64,000 nucleotides of DNA from assembly GCF_005473905.2 (NCBI RefSeq), contig NZ_CP061336.1, forward strand, positions 1,472,501-1,536,500, given 5' to 3'. The notes under the pieces were generated by a model. That model did not search any database and had not been told where the DNA came from. It worked only from the letters and a program-made list of their open reading frames with translations. This stretch comes from Ruminiclostridium herbifermentans. Lineage in GTDB: Bacteria > Bacillota > Clostridia > Acetivibrionales > DSM-1351. Position 1 is the first letter of the stretch, and every line of letters starts with the position of its first letter. Below are positions 9,533 to 18,911 of this stretch, piece after piece. The translations under genes and the position numbers were made by a program.

Positions 9533-9866
9533 TAATGAACAAGAGGAGTAGACAGTTGATTTTCCATAGAGAGGAGCCGCTGGGTGAAAGGCTCTGAATT
9601 GATGCTGTTGAAGGTAGCTTGGGAACTCCGCACTGAAATATTGTATTAATTAGGCAAAAATTTTAGTTGATTTTTGTGACACAGCGTAATATGCAATATA
9701 TACGATATAGTAGGCTGCGGCGGGTTGCGAACGTTAATCGTTTTGAGATTCATTTGGTAAATCTGATAGAATTTATTCTGATGTATTTTTCTATTGAGAT
9801 TAACTAATGAAATTTTGGTGGTACCGCGATATTGCTTTCGTCCAAATACTGGATGAAAGCTTTTTT
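9533..9866 (+). ncRNA. T-box riboswitch, valine type
   Basis: The leader begins with the conserved AATGAACAAGAGGAGTAGA segment (near 9535). Stem I closes with GGAGT/ACTCC, and a GTA codon at 9614-9616, inside the expected specifier loop, fits valine. The T-box proper, TGGTGGTACCGCG (9816-9828), has U as its variable base, matching an A discriminator in tRNA-Val. The terminator stem GCTTTCGTCC/GGATGAAAGC (9834-9860) is followed by six T. Uncharged tRNA-Val is expected to stabilise the antiterminator and allow expression of the downstream small membrane gene and valS. An additional hairpin (GCGGGA 9443-9448 with TCCCGC 9479-9484) lies upstream in the same leader. Confidence 0.93.
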
Positions 9867-10011
9867 GATTCTTACAGAAGTTTAGGCTTTAGTTAGCAAC
9901 TAGCTACAAAATTAAAAACTGGTAAAGTCACATAAACATTAAGCTTCTTGAGTTGTATAGTAATTTTGTGGAAGTTTATATAAGGGAAAAATAAGAAGGA
10001 GGGAGGAATCC

Positions 10012-10038
10012 ATGCTTAAGATAAATGAACTTTTATAA
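10012..10038 (+). CDS. Putative 8-codon leader peptide
   Basis: The best ribosome site here, AAGGAGGGAGG (9997-10007), is four bases from ATG 10012, which opens MLKINELL and then TAA. This mini-frame overlaps the next gene's start (10025) in another phase, which suggests translational coupling, or alternatively a small indel that moved the start out of frame. Confidence 0.4.
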   Translation: MLKINELL

Positions 10039-10306
10039 CAGCGAGCATGGTCACATAATTATGAAACTAATTGATATAGTAGCATTAATAATATTGGCAG
10101 TTGGATTTGCTATAGTGCTTTTGTCTAAAGTTATAGTCAATAAATTTAACTTGGTTGAAAAGCAGGAATGTAAGTATGCAAGCGAATTATCTGAGGAAGA
10201 GTTACAGAATTACAAGCTAAATAAAGCCTCATTTAATATGAAATTAACAGGATTGATAATAACAATTCCTGGATTTGTTTTATTAATATTTTCTAATAAA
10301 ATTTAA
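10025..10306 (+). CDS. Small two-helix membrane protein in valS operon
   Basis: A 93-residue protein, not confidently assigned. After a short N-terminus it has a hydrophobic helix (about residues 15-33, IDIVALIILAVGFAIVLL), a soluble loop with an acidic LSEEEL stretch and a second helix near the C-terminus (LTGLIITIPGFVLLIF). The topology is reminiscent of small DUF3784-like proteins, a weak comparison. The ATG at 10025 is 17 bases from the strong ribosome site, while an 8-codon frame starts at the optimal distance, so initiation may be coupled. It lies between the T-box and valS, so valine starvation should induce it. Confidence 0.65.
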   Translation: MNFYNSEHGHIIMKLIDIVALIILAVGFAIVLLSKVIVNKFNLVEKQECKYASELSEEELQNYKLNKASFNMKLTGLIITIPGFVLLIFSNKI

Positions 10307-10414
10307 ACAACTTAATTTGAAGCAACCTAATTTAATTAAGCTAATTTAATACAACCTGTAGTATCTAGATAATTAATAAGTTTATAATATATAAAATAAT
10401 TTGGAGGGAAGATT

Positions 10415-13066
10415 ATGGATGAACAACAAAACATAGCAAAACAATATGATCCTAGTCAAGTTGAGGATAGACTTTATAAAAAGTGGATGGATGAAGGATA
10501 TTTTCATGCGGTTCCAGACAAAAATAAAAAGCCCTATACAATTGTTATGCCACCACCAAACATTACTGGCCAGCTACACATGGGGCATGCCTTAGACAAT
10601 ACGCTACAAGACATTCTTATCAGAACAAAGAGAATGCAGGGCTATAGCGCATTGTGGCTTCCAGGAACAGATCATGCTAGTATTGCTACTGAAGCGAAAA
10701 TTGTTGATGCCATGGCAAAAGAAGGTATCACAAAGGATATGATAGGCCGTGAAAAATTCCTTGAAAGAGCATGGGAATGGAGAAGGGTTTATGGCGGAAG
10801 AATTGTAGAACAGCTTAAAAAACTAGGCAGTTCATGTGATTGGGAACGTGAACGTTTCACAATGGATGAAGGATTATCAAAAGCAGTTCAGGAGGTATTC
10901 TTAAAGCTTTATGATAAGGGACTCATTTACAAAGGTGAAAGAATAACTAACTGGTGTCCTAAATGTAATACTTCAATTTCTGACATTGAGGTTGAATATG
11001 AGGAACAGGCAGGACATTTCTGGCACATAAAATATCCAGTAAAGGACAGCGGCGAGTTTGTTATAATAGCAACAACACGTCCTGAAACACTATTGGGAGA
11101 TACAGCAGTTGCAGTAAATCCAGAGGATGATAGATATGCTCATTTGGTTGGCAAGACTCTTATTCTTCCGCTTGTAAATAAGGAGATACCTGTAATTGCG
11201 GACTCCTATGTTGACAAGGAATTTGGTACAGGTTGTGTTAAAATTACACCTGCCCATGACCCAAATGACTTTGAGGTTGGTTTAAGGCATGATTTACCTG
11301 TAGTAAGAATCATGGATGACAACGCAATAATGAATGACAATGCTGGTCAGTACAAAGGCCTTGACAGATATGAAGCTAGAAAGAAAATGGTAGAGGATTT
11401 AGAAAAGCTTGGTTTGCTTGTTAAAATAGAAAATCACTCTCACAATGTTGGTACTTGCCAAAGATGTAGAACAGTTATTGAACCATTCATTTCAAAGCAA
11501 TGGTATGTTCGCATGAAGCCGTTGGCAGAGCCTGCAATAGAAGCTGTTAGAAGTGGCGCAACTAAGTTTGTACCTGAAAGATTCTCAAAGATTTATTATA
11601 ACTGGATGGAAAATATTCAGGATTGGTGTATTTCAAGACAGCTATGGTGGGGACATAGAATACCTGCATATTACTGTCAGGAATGTGGACATATGATGGT
11701 TCAAGGAGATGCACCTGATAAGTGTTCTAAGTGTGGAAGCACTAAGCTTGAACAAGATCCTGATACACTTGATACATGGTTCAGTTCAGCCTTATGGCCA
11801 TTCTCAACTTTGGGCTGGCCTGAAAAGACAGAGGATTTAGAATATTACTATCCTACAGATGTTCTAGTTACAGGATATGATATCATATTCTTCTGGGTTG
11901 CAAGAATGATATTCTCAGGTGTAGAGCACATGAAGGAGACACCATTCAAATATGTATTTATACATGGTATTGTTAGAGATGCCCAAGGAAGAAAGATGAG
12001 TAAGTCACTTGGAAATGGTATTGACCCACTTGAGGTTATAGCTCAGTACGGTACTGATGCATTGAGGTTTGCTCTAGTAACAGGTAATTCACCTGGAAAT
12101 GATTTGAGATTCTCAACTGAAAAGGTAGAAGCTGCTAGAAACTTCGCAAACAAGGTTTGGAATGCTTCAAGATTTGTATTGATGAATTTTGATGAGGACT
12201 TGGATTTCAGCAAGGTTGATAAGAGCAAATTTACCATTGCCGACAAATGGATTATGTCAAGAATAAACACAGTAACTAAAGAGGTAACTGATAATATTGA
12301 TAAGTTTGAATTAGGTCTTGGTTTGCAGAAAATATATGACTTCATTTGGGAAGAATTCTGTGACTGGTATATTGAAATGGTTAAGCCAAGACTCTATGAC
12401 AGAGAAAGTGAAGGAAGACTGGAAGCACAGTATGTTCTGAACTTTGTTTTAGGAAATGCTATGAAGCTGCTCCACCCATATATGCCTTTTGTAACAGAGG
12501 AAATCTTCACTCATCTTATAAATGATGGCAGAAGCATAATGATTTCAGAATGGCCGAAATACAGTGAAGAATTAAACTTTGCTGCTGACGAGGCAAAAAT
12601 GAAAACTATTATGGATGCAATAAGAAATATTAGAAATATTCGTGCAGAAATGAATGTTCCGCCTGCAAAACGCGCAAAGATGATATTTGTAGCAGCTGGC
12701 GCAGATGAAAAGGCTACTTTAGCAGAGGGAGAAGCTTTCTTCCAAAGATTAGCAGGTGCTTCAGAAGTAGTGGTACAATCTGATAAAGAGGGTATTCCTG
12801 CCGATGCAGTTGGAACAGTTATTGCTGGAGTTGAAATATTCATTCCTCTTGATGAACTTATTGATTTTGAAAAGGAAATTGAGAGACTGACCAAAGAAAA
12901 GAAAAACCTTGAAGGCGAGCTAAAGAGAGTTAATGGAAAGCTTAACAATGAAGGCTTTATATCAAAGGCTCCAGCTAGTGTTATTGAAGAGGAAAAAGCA
13001 AAGAGAGAGAAGTACCAAGACATGTACGACAAGGTTGTTGCAAGGTTGGAGAGTTTAAAGAAGTAA
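10415..13066 (+). CDS. valS: Valyl-tRNA synthetase
   Basis: Charges tRNA-Val with valine in the cytoplasm. It is 883 residues, the normal bacterial length. The class I signatures are [13 protein letters not shown] (HMGH at 55-58) and KMSKS (527-531). The inserted CP1 editing domain contains [18 protein letters not shown] and the zinc-binding cysteine pairs (CPKCNT, CQECGH, CSKCGS) are present. The anticodon-binding helical domain follows, then the valine-specific C-terminal coiled-coil arm ([21 protein letters not shown]). The start ATG 10415 follows GGAGGG. Expression is expected to be controlled by the T-box leader at 9533-9866. No stop or frame anomaly is visible. Confidence 0.98.
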   Translation: MDEQQNIAKQYDPSQVEDRLYKKWMDEGYFHAVPDKNKKPYTIVMPPPNITGQLHMGHALDNTLQDILIRTKRMQGYSALWLPGTDHASIATEAKIVDAMAKEGITKDMIGREKFLERAWEWRRVYGGRIVEQLKKLGSSCDWERERFTMDEGLSKAVQEVFLKLYDKGLIYKGERITNWCPKCNTSISDIEVEYEEQAGHFWHIKYPVKDSGEFVIIATTRPETLLGDTAVAVNPEDDRYAHLVGKTLILPLVNKEIPVIADSYVDKEFGTGCVKITPAHDPNDFEVGLRHDLPVVRIMDDNAIMNDNAGQYKGLDRYEARKKMVEDLEKLGLLVKIENHSHNVGTCQRCRTVIEPFISKQWYVRMKPLAEPAIEAVRSGATKFVPERFSKIYYNWMENIQDWCISRQLWWGHRIPAYYCQECGHMMVQGDAPDKCSKCGSTKLEQDPDTLDTWFSSALWPFSTLGWPEKTEDLEYYYPTDVLVTGYDIIFFWVARMIFSGVEHMKETPFKYVFIHGIVRDAQGRKMSKSLGNGIDPLEVIAQYGTDALRFALVTGNSPGNDLRFSTEKVEAARNFANKVWNASRFVLMNFDEDLDFSKVDKSKFTIADKWIMSRINTVTKEVTDNIDKFELGLGLQKIYDFIWEEFCDWYIEMVKPRLYDRESEGRLEAQYVLNFVLGNAMKLLHPYMPFVTEEIFTHLINDGRSIMISEWPKYSEELNFAADEAKMKTIMDAIRNIRNIRAEMNVPPAKRAKMIFVAAGADEKATLAEGEAFFQRLAGASEVVVQSDKEGIPADAVGTVIAGVEIFIPLDELIDFEKEIERLTKEKKNLEGELKRVNGKLNNEGFISKAPASVIEEEKAKREKYQDMYDKVVARLESLKK

Positions 13067-13440
13067 GGAGAACATTTATAAAAAATAATTTATTTACGCT
13101 TGGTTAGGCAATAATATTTGCATAAAAACGTGATAGAATTGGCTGTTACAAAACTAAATATATAGCTTTGTAGCAGCTCTAATTTTAAGATTCACTGAGA
13201 ATCTATAAATTCAAATAGCAGAATATTTATACTATACCTTAAGTTGTAAGGTTGTACTATGAGGAAAAGCTTTGAAGTCAAAACAAGGAATAAGAATGGT
13301 CTTTAGGATGGTTAAAGAATAATCTTTGGTTTGAGAATGAGGTGTTTCCTAGCTTAAAGTCAATTGTAAATCAGTATTTGAATGGAGTAGATTTGAATGG
13401 AGTAGAATCAAGAAATAAATTCATCAACAGAAAACTGCTT
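13067..13440. other. Intergenic region after valS
   Basis: Contains an imperfect stem GCTGTTACAAA (13142-13152) with TTTGTAGCAGC (13167-13177), possibly the valS terminator although the T run is weak, and a duplicated 15-mer (TTTGAATGGAGTAGA) near 13377-13407. No gene is seen. Confidence 0.55.
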
Positions 13441-13488
13441 AAATAGTACTTCAGTGCAATAGATATATATTGCATGGGAGTACTATTT
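13441..13488 (+). repeat. Dispersed structured element, short copy C
   Basis: AAATAGTACT (13441-13450) and AGTACTATTT (13479-13488) form a perfect outer stem; TGCAATA (13455-13461) and TATTGCA (13468-13474) form an inner stem. The right half is nearly identical to the 3' end of copy B at 23592-23623, so this appears to be an internally shortened member of the same family. Confidence 0.6.
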
Positions 13489-13667
13489 ATAATATGTGAT
13501 ATATTATTTCTTGTTATGCATCAGCAAAAGTCTGAGAATGAATAGTGCTAGTTCTTAGTACTTACTAATTCCTGCAATTAGCAAACATAATTTTTGAATG
13601 AACTTATATCTTACAGTAACCGATTAACCCTCCCCCTAATATAATGTTATTATGGATACTTTTAGGC

Positions 13668-13770
13668 GTGGAGGTTAGCATAAAAAGAATTAGATTATGT
13701 TAAAAAAACTATTTGCGTAACCTCCACAATAACAACAGCATTTTTATGGTCAAAATTAGGTGCGGAGGTT
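13668..13770 (+). promoter_or_regulatory. Leader hairpin with alternative anti-Shine-Dalgarno pairing
   Basis: GTGGAGGTTA (13668-13677) pairs perfectly with TAACCTCCAC (13718-13727). The right arm, AACCTCC, can instead pair with GGAGGTT (13764-13770), the ribosome site of the following gene. The two states are mutually exclusive. A TATAAT-like -10 box near 13640 would put the transcript start just before the hairpin. Confidence 0.5.
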
Positions 13771-13774
13771 TTTT

Positions 13775-15232
13775 ATGTATAATAATTTCACAGGCAATCA
13801 GTTTTTATCTAATGCAAATCAATTTGGAAGAGGCTTTGAGAAAAGTATTAATTCTCAAGTAGCAGGCGGAAATCAAAGTTCAGGCAGATTAAATAAATAT
13901 AGAAGCATGATAGTGGGCGTTAATACCAAAGTTCCCCTTGATAATGGTACATATACAACAGCAATTAATTTTGACAATGCTGCAACAACACCACCTTTTT
14001 ATTCTGTAGAAAAGGAAGTTAGAGATTTTTTGCCCTGGTATTCCTCAATACATAGAGGACGGGGCTATAAATCCATGTTGTCCACTGAGGTTTACGAGGC
14101 TGGGCGAGATATTGTCAAAAGCTTTGTAAAGGCTGACAATAAAAAAGATATTCTTATCTACACAAAGAACACTACTGACTCAATAAATATGCTGGCTTTT
14201 ATATTAAGTCAAGAAAAGGACGGCAGAGATGTGGTGTTGTCTACATGGATGGAGCATGCAGCAAATGATTTGCCGTGGAGAGATAAATTTACTGTTGACT
14301 ATATAGAAGTAGACCAGTTTGGAAGGCTTTCGCTCGAGGATTATGAAGAAAAACTGAAAAAGTATAAAAACAGAGTAAAGCTGGTGACAGTGGCAGGTGC
14401 ATCAAATGTTACTGGATACATAAATGATATACATTTAATGGCAGCAATGGCACATAGAAACGGGGCCAAAATTCATGTTGACGGAGCGCAGTTAGTACCT
14501 CATGTTGCTGTTGATATGAAGGATTTTGAAAGTGATGAGCATATTGATTATTTATCATTTTCTGCTCACAAAATGTATGCACCTTATGGATGTGGAGTAC
14601 TAATAGGACCTAAGACTACATTTGAAGATTGTATTCCATGCTGTGTGGGAGGAAGTATTATAAAACTTATTACTCATGAGCGTATTTGGTGGGAAGAGCC
14701 TCCTCAAAAAAATGAAGCAGGCTCACCAAATCTTATTGGAATAGTGGCAATGGTTTCGGCAATAAAAACATTGTCAAAGATAGGTATGAGTAATGCTTAC
14801 AATGTAGAAAAGAACCTTCATGACTATGCTTTCAGCAAAATGAAAAGCATACCAGATATTAAGTTTTATAGCAGCCCGGATAAACAGGAAACAATAGGTG
14901 TAATTCCATTTAATATAGAGGGAGTGCATCATTCATTAATGTCAGCTATACTTTCCTATGAAGCTGGTATTGCTGTGAGAAACGGTTATTTCTGTTCACA
15001 TCCTTATTGTGAAAACTTACTTGGCTTATCTGCAAAGGACATGGAGGATTTAATGAATGATTCTGCTTCATTATTTCCCGGGATTGTAAGAGTAAGCTTT
15101 GGAATATATAATGATCATGCTGAAATTGATAAACTGGTTTGCTTCTTAAAGCAAATAGCTAGTAATAAAAAGTATTATATTGATAAATATAGCAATTCAA
15201 GGGGACGCTATAATATTAAAAATGAAGTTTAG
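13775..15232 (+). CDS. Class V aminotransferase / cysteine desulfurase-like PLP enzyme
   Basis: A 485-residue, fold-type I PLP enzyme. The ATG 13775 is chosen because GGAGGTT ends four bases before it; the in-frame GTG at 13760 is inside the ribosome site. After a Gln/Asn-rich N-terminal extension come INFDNAATTPP (SufS-like substrate region), GRGYKSMLSTEVYEAGR, the cofactor-binding His in STWMEHAANDLPW, HVDGAQLVPH with the PLP-contacting Asp, and SFSAHKMYAPYG with the Schiff-base lysine. Family members take sulfur from cysteine or act as class V aminotransferases. The C-terminal region has Cys near GYFCSHPYCEN, a plausible persulfide-carrying loop. No SufU/IscU partner is adjacent, so the exact reaction remains open. 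Confidence 0.85.
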   Translation: MYNNFTGNQFLSNANQFGRGFEKSINSQVAGGNQSSGRLNKYRSMIVGVNTKVPLDNGTYTTAINFDNAATTPPFYSVEKEVRDFLPWYSSIHRGRGYKSMLSTEVYEAGRDIVKSFVKADNKKDILIYTKNTTDSINMLAFILSQEKDGRDVVLSTWMEHAANDLPWRDKFTVDYIEVDQFGRLSLEDYEEKLKKYKNRVKLVTVAGASNVTGYINDIHLMAAMAHRNGAKIHVDGAQLVPHVAVDMKDFESDEHIDYLSFSAHKMYAPYGCGVLIGPKTTFEDCIPCCVGGSIIKLITHERIWWEEPPQKNEAGSPNLIGIVAMVSAIKTLSKIGMSNAYNVEKNLHDYAFSKMKSIPDIKFYSSPDKQETIGVIPFNIEGVHHSLMSAILSYEAGIAVRNGYFCSHPYCENLLGLSAKDMEDLMNDSASLFPGIVRVSFGIYNDHAEIDKLVCFLKQIASNKKYYIDKYSNSRGRYNIKNEV

Positions 15233-15344
15233 AGATAATTTTCTATATACAACAAAAACATAAATATGTTACACTAAATTGAGGCAAATTAAGAGGTATA
15301 ATAAAGATATAAACTTTACTCAAATAGATATATTAGGTGATTAA

Positions 15345-17282
15345 ATGAATTTTGGATTTGTAAGAGTTGCAGCAGCGATACCAAAATTAAAGGTTGCAAA
15401 CTGCGAATATAATACAGCAGAAATAATTGAAAGTGCTAAACAGGCTCAGACAAAGGGTGCACAATTTGTTGTGTTCCCTGAGTTGGCTATAACGTCATAT
15501 ACTTGTGGAGACCTTTTTTTACAGAAGACGCTCCAAAATGATGCAATAAATAGCTTAAAAACAATACTTGAAAAAACAAAAGGTTTAGATTGTATTTTAT
15601 TAGTTGGTATGCCACTACTTGTAAATAGTAGATTATATAATTGTGCAGTTGTTATACAATCTGGAAAAATTTTAGGCATAGTTCCCAAAAGCTTTATACC
15701 CAATTATAGTGAATTCTATGAGGTAAGATGGTTTTGCTCTGGAATGGATTCTCACAATGAAAATATTAATTTACTTGGACAAGCTGTACCCTTCGGAACA
15801 GATTTGCTATTTGAAGCAGAGAATATGAATGGCTTATGCTTTGGAATAGAAATATGCGAGGATCTTTGGACAGCAATACCTCCAAGCAGTTATCAAGCTA
15901 TTAATGGTGCGACATTATTATTCAATCTGTCTGCAAGTAACGAAATTGTAGGTAAGCATGAATACAGGGAAAGTATCATAAAAATGCAGTCGGCAAAGTG
16001 TGCTGCTGCATATGTTTATACTTCATCTGGAGTAAATGAATCCACTACTGACCTTGTTTTTGGAGGTCATGCCTTGATTAGTGAGTATGGGGTGGTGCTT
16101 GCCCAATCAGAGAGATTTTCTTTTGACCAACAATTGATTATTAGTGATGTTGATATAGATAGAATGGTCAGTGAAAGATTAAAGAATTCTTCGTTTACAC
16201 ATAGGACTGAAAGTATTCAGTTCCGAAAAGTTTTATTCAGTGTGAGAGAGCCAAATAATTCTGAAGTTAAGAGAACTTTTGATCCACTTCCTTTTGTACC
16301 TTCAGAACTCAGCATTAGAAATAAACGCTGTAATGAGATATTTAACATCCAGACATCAGGATTGGTGAAGAGGCTTAAACATACAGGAATAGACAAGTGT
16401 GTCATTGGAATCTCAGGTGGATTGGATTCTACACTGGCTTTATTAGTTATTGTAAAGGCATATGATAGATTGGGAATTGATAGAAAGAATATACATGCTA
16501 TAACAATGCCTGGTTTCGGTACTTCTGATAATACACTTAACAATTCTCTTGAATTGATGAGGTTAATGAATGTAACTACATTCCAAATAGATATTAAAGA
16601 AGCATGTATGAAGCATTTTAATGATATTGGACATGATCCTGCTGTCTATGATGTGACTTATGAGAATGTACAAGCAAGGGAAAGAACTCAGATACTTATG
16701 GATATTGCAAATAAAATAGGTGGTCTGGTTATTGGTACTGGAGACCTTTCTGAACTTGCGCTTGGATGGTGTACTTATAATGGTGATCATATGTCTATGT
16801 ATGCAGTTAATTCGGGAGTGCCTAAAACACTTGTTAAATATTTGGTTCAGTGGGCTGCAGATTATGTGTTTAAGGATGAAACTAGTGAAGTGCTTAAAAG
16901 CATTATAGATACTCCAATTAGTCCTGAATTACTGCCTACAGATGATGCTGGTCAGATACAGCAGAAAACTGAGGATATTGTTGGACCCTATGAACTGCAT
17001 GATTTCTTTTTATATCATTTTGTAAGGTACGGAGCTCAGCCTTCAAAAATATTTGTTATGGCAAAGTATGCTTTTGAAGGAAAATATACAGATGAGGTTA
17101 TTGATAAATGGCTCAGAACCTTCTTAAAAAGATTTTTTAGTCAGCAGTTTAAGCGCTCTTGTTTGCCAGATGGGCCAAAGGTTGGTTCAATCAGTCTTTC
17201 ACCTAGAGGAGACTGGAGAATGCCAAGTGATGGTGATGTGAATTCCTGGCTCAAGGAATTAAAATTGAACTTATTTATTTAA
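15345..17282 (+). CDS. nadE: Glutamine-dependent NAD+ synthase
   Basis: Converts nicotinic acid adenine dinucleotide to NAD+ using ATP and glutamine-derived ammonia. The 645-residue protein is the two-domain form. The N-terminal nitrilase-type amidohydrolase (residues about 1-280) has catalytic Glu46 in FPELAITS, the lysine in VPKSFIPNY and nucleophilic Cys in GIEICEDLW. The C-terminal synthetase domain has the PP-loop SGGLDSTLAL at residue 357 and GTGDLSELALGWCTYNGDH. The start ATG 15345 follows AGGTGA. The gene stands alone apart from a 32-codon membrane peptide 18 bp downstream. Confidence 0.97.
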   Translation: MNFGFVRVAAAIPKLKVANCEYNTAEIIESAKQAQTKGAQFVVFPELAITSYTCGDLFLQKTLQNDAINSLKTILEKTKGLDCILLVGMPLLVNSRLYNCAVVIQSGKILGIVPKSFIPNYSEFYEVRWFCSGMDSHNENINLLGQAVPFGTDLLFEAENMNGLCFGIEICEDLWTAIPPSSYQAINGATLLFNLSASNEIVGKHEYRESIIKMQSAKCAAAYVYTSSGVNESTTDLVFGGHALISEYGVVLAQSERFSFDQQLIISDVDIDRMVSERLKNSSFTHRTESIQFRKVLFSVREPNNSEVKRTFDPLPFVPSELSIRNKRCNEIFNIQTSGLVKRLKHTGIDKCVIGISGGLDSTLALLVIVKAYDRLGIDRKNIHAITMPGFGTSDNTLNNSLELMRLMNVTTFQIDIKEACMKHFNDIGHDPAVYDVTYENVQARERTQILMDIANKIGGLVIGTGDLSELALGWCTYNGDHMSMYAVNSGVPKTLVKYLVQWAADYVFKDETSEVLKSIIDTPISPELLPTDDAGQIQQKTEDIVGPYELHDFFLYHFVRYGAQPSKIFVMAKYAFEGKYTDEVIDKWLRTFLKRFFSQQFKRSCLPDGPKVGSISLSPRGDWRMPSDGDVNSWLKELKLNLFI

Positions 17283-17300
17283 TTAAAAGGGGTAATGGAA

Positions 17301-17399
17301 ATGCATAAAAAATGGGTTAAATATGTAGCGATTGTATTGGTTGTTATATTTTTGCTTACAACAATTGGGTCGGTGGGATTTTCTTTATTTGGATATTAA
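17301..17399 (+). CDS. 32-residue single-pass membrane peptide
   Basis: ATG 17301 lies seven bases after AAGGGGT. The product has a basic N-terminus (MHKKWVKY), one hydrophobic helix (VAIVLVVIFLLTTIGSVGF) and ends in LFGY. It resembles the tiny DUF4044-type proteins of Firmicutes in size and pattern, but at this length the similarity is weak. It is probably co-transcribed with nadE. Confidence 0.6.
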   Translation: MHKKWVKYVAIVLVVIFLLTTIGSVGFSLFGY

Positions 17400-18032
17400 T
17401 TAAAGTTTAATTTATTCAGTTAATTTAGAGACAAAATTATTTGAACAGTTTTAATGCTAAAATCATACTAAATTAAATTTTAAACGTATACTATAAGGCA
17501 TTATTTTATTAACAAAAATTAACATAGTGTTAATGAAATTTTATTCATAAAATGTGTATATTTTTATATAATAAATAGAATTTGCTATAAAGCCGAATGT
17601 TCCATAGTTTCAACTTTTTAGATATACGCATTATATAGAATTAGGATACAAAGTATAAATAGTATTTTCTGAATAAAATAAAATTAGTTATTTTTACCCA
17701 TTTAATATATTTTGTTTTTATATTAAAATTAGCTTGTATTATTATGTTGACTATACAAAGTCTATTATAGTTGAAATCTTGGGGTTTAAAACGAAAAATA
17801 GCGTTTTAGTGATATTGTGGGTAATTGTTTGTTATGTGACTGAAATATGGATTTTGCTTTCAATTTTATATGGCTCCATAACCAAAGTGTTTTATCGGGT
17901 GTTTCATTCATTGAATGGGAAAACAGTTACTAACATTAGAAGATGCTAAACATTATAAAAAATAAGAAAAGAAATTTTGCAAAGCCAATTCTTAGCCAAT
18001 AATATTTGACTTTGAGCAAGGGTGTGAATGAT
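17400..18032. other. Intergenic region upstream of cdaA
   Basis: Very AT-rich. An open stretch at 17734-17949 begins with TTG, lacks a ribosome site and has no recognisable domain, so it is not called. A 21-mer at 17397-17417 matches 1720-1740, a chance-level observation in such composition. Confidence 0.55.
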
Positions 18033-18911
18033 TTGTTAAATTCTTTAGTTGAGAATTTCGAAAACATAACAAATTTTATATCGGTATATATACCTATTAA
18101 TGCTCCTCTCGAAATGCTAAAATCAATTATTGATATAAGCATTGTTTCTTATATAATTTTTAAGCTGATAAAGCTTGGAAAAGAGACTCGAGCTTGGCAA
18201 TTAGTTAAAGGTATAGTTGTAATATTTATTATTGCAATGCTCAGTGAATGGCTGCAGCTTAGAACCTTGGCTTTTATATTAAATAAAACTATTGAACTTG
18301 CAGGCTTTGCAGTAGTTGTATTATTTCAGCCTGAACTTAGAAGAGGTCTAGAGCAGCTAGGAAGAAGTAGCAATATTAGAGACTTTTTTAATTTTGACGA
18401 AAGTGATGACGTTATACATACCACATATACTATTGAGGAAATTGTTAAGGCTGCAACAGAACTTTCAAAGACACAAACAGGTGCTCTTATTGTTGTGGAA
18501 CGTGAGACAAAGCTGGGTGAGATTATAAATACAGGCACAACGTTAGATTCAAATATTAGTTCAGAATTAATAATAAATATTTTTACGCCAAACACACCGC
18601 TTCACGATGGAGCATTAATAATACGAGATAACAAACTGAAATCAGCTGCTTGCTTTTTACCTCTTACTGACAATCCTAACTTGAGCAAAGAACTTGGAAC
18701 TAGACATAGAGCCGCTTTGGGAATCACAGAAGTGTCGGACTGTATTTCTGTGGTAGTGTCTGAGGAAACAGGTAAAATATCCTATGCACTAAATGGTGGT
18801 TTATCAAGAAATCTTACACCTGATACCTTAAGAAAAGCGTTAAATAAAAACTTACTTGAGAAGAAGACAGTAAACAAAAAGTTATCTCTATGGAAGGGGA
18901 AATCAAAGTGA
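18033..18911 (+). CDS. cdaA: Diadenylate cyclase
   Basis: Makes cyclic di-AMP from two ATP at the membrane. It is 292 residues from TTG 18033, chosen because AAGGGTG (18018-18024) is eight bases upstream; TTG 18006 and GTG 18024 are alternatives. Three N-terminal membrane helices precede the DAC domain, with the catalytic DGA motif (Asp192, HDGALIIRDN) and the GTRHRAALG motif that binds the nucleotide. Cyclic di-AMP controls potassium uptake, turgor and cell-wall homeostasis. cdaA overlaps cdaR by four bases (GTGA), and glmM follows further on: the conserved Firmicute cdaA-cdaR-glmM order, here with one extra gene inserted. Confidence 0.97.
   Translation: MLNSLVENFENITNFISVYIPINAPLEMLKSIIDISIVSYIIFKLIKLGKETRAWQLVKGIVVIFIIAMLSEWLQLRTLAFILNKTIELAGFAVVVLFQPELRRGLEQLGRSSNIRDFFNFDESDDVIHTTYTIEEIVKAATELSKTQTGALIVVERETKLGEIINTGTTLDSNISSELIINIFTPNTPLHDGALIIRDNKLKSAACFLPLTDNPNLSKELGTRHRAALGITEVSDCISVVVSEETGKISYALNGGLSRNLTPDTLRKALNKNLLEKKTVNKKLSLWKGKSK

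Noticed and set aside
12511-13032. Minus-strand 173-codon frame within valS
   Set aside because: Shadow of the valS reading frame; Ser/Phe-rich composition typical of antisense to Lys/Glu-rich coding sequence.
17734-17949. 71-codon hydrophobic frame upstream of cdaA
   Set aside because: TTG start without ribosome site, no recognisable domain; AT-rich DNA readily gives hydrophobic frames.
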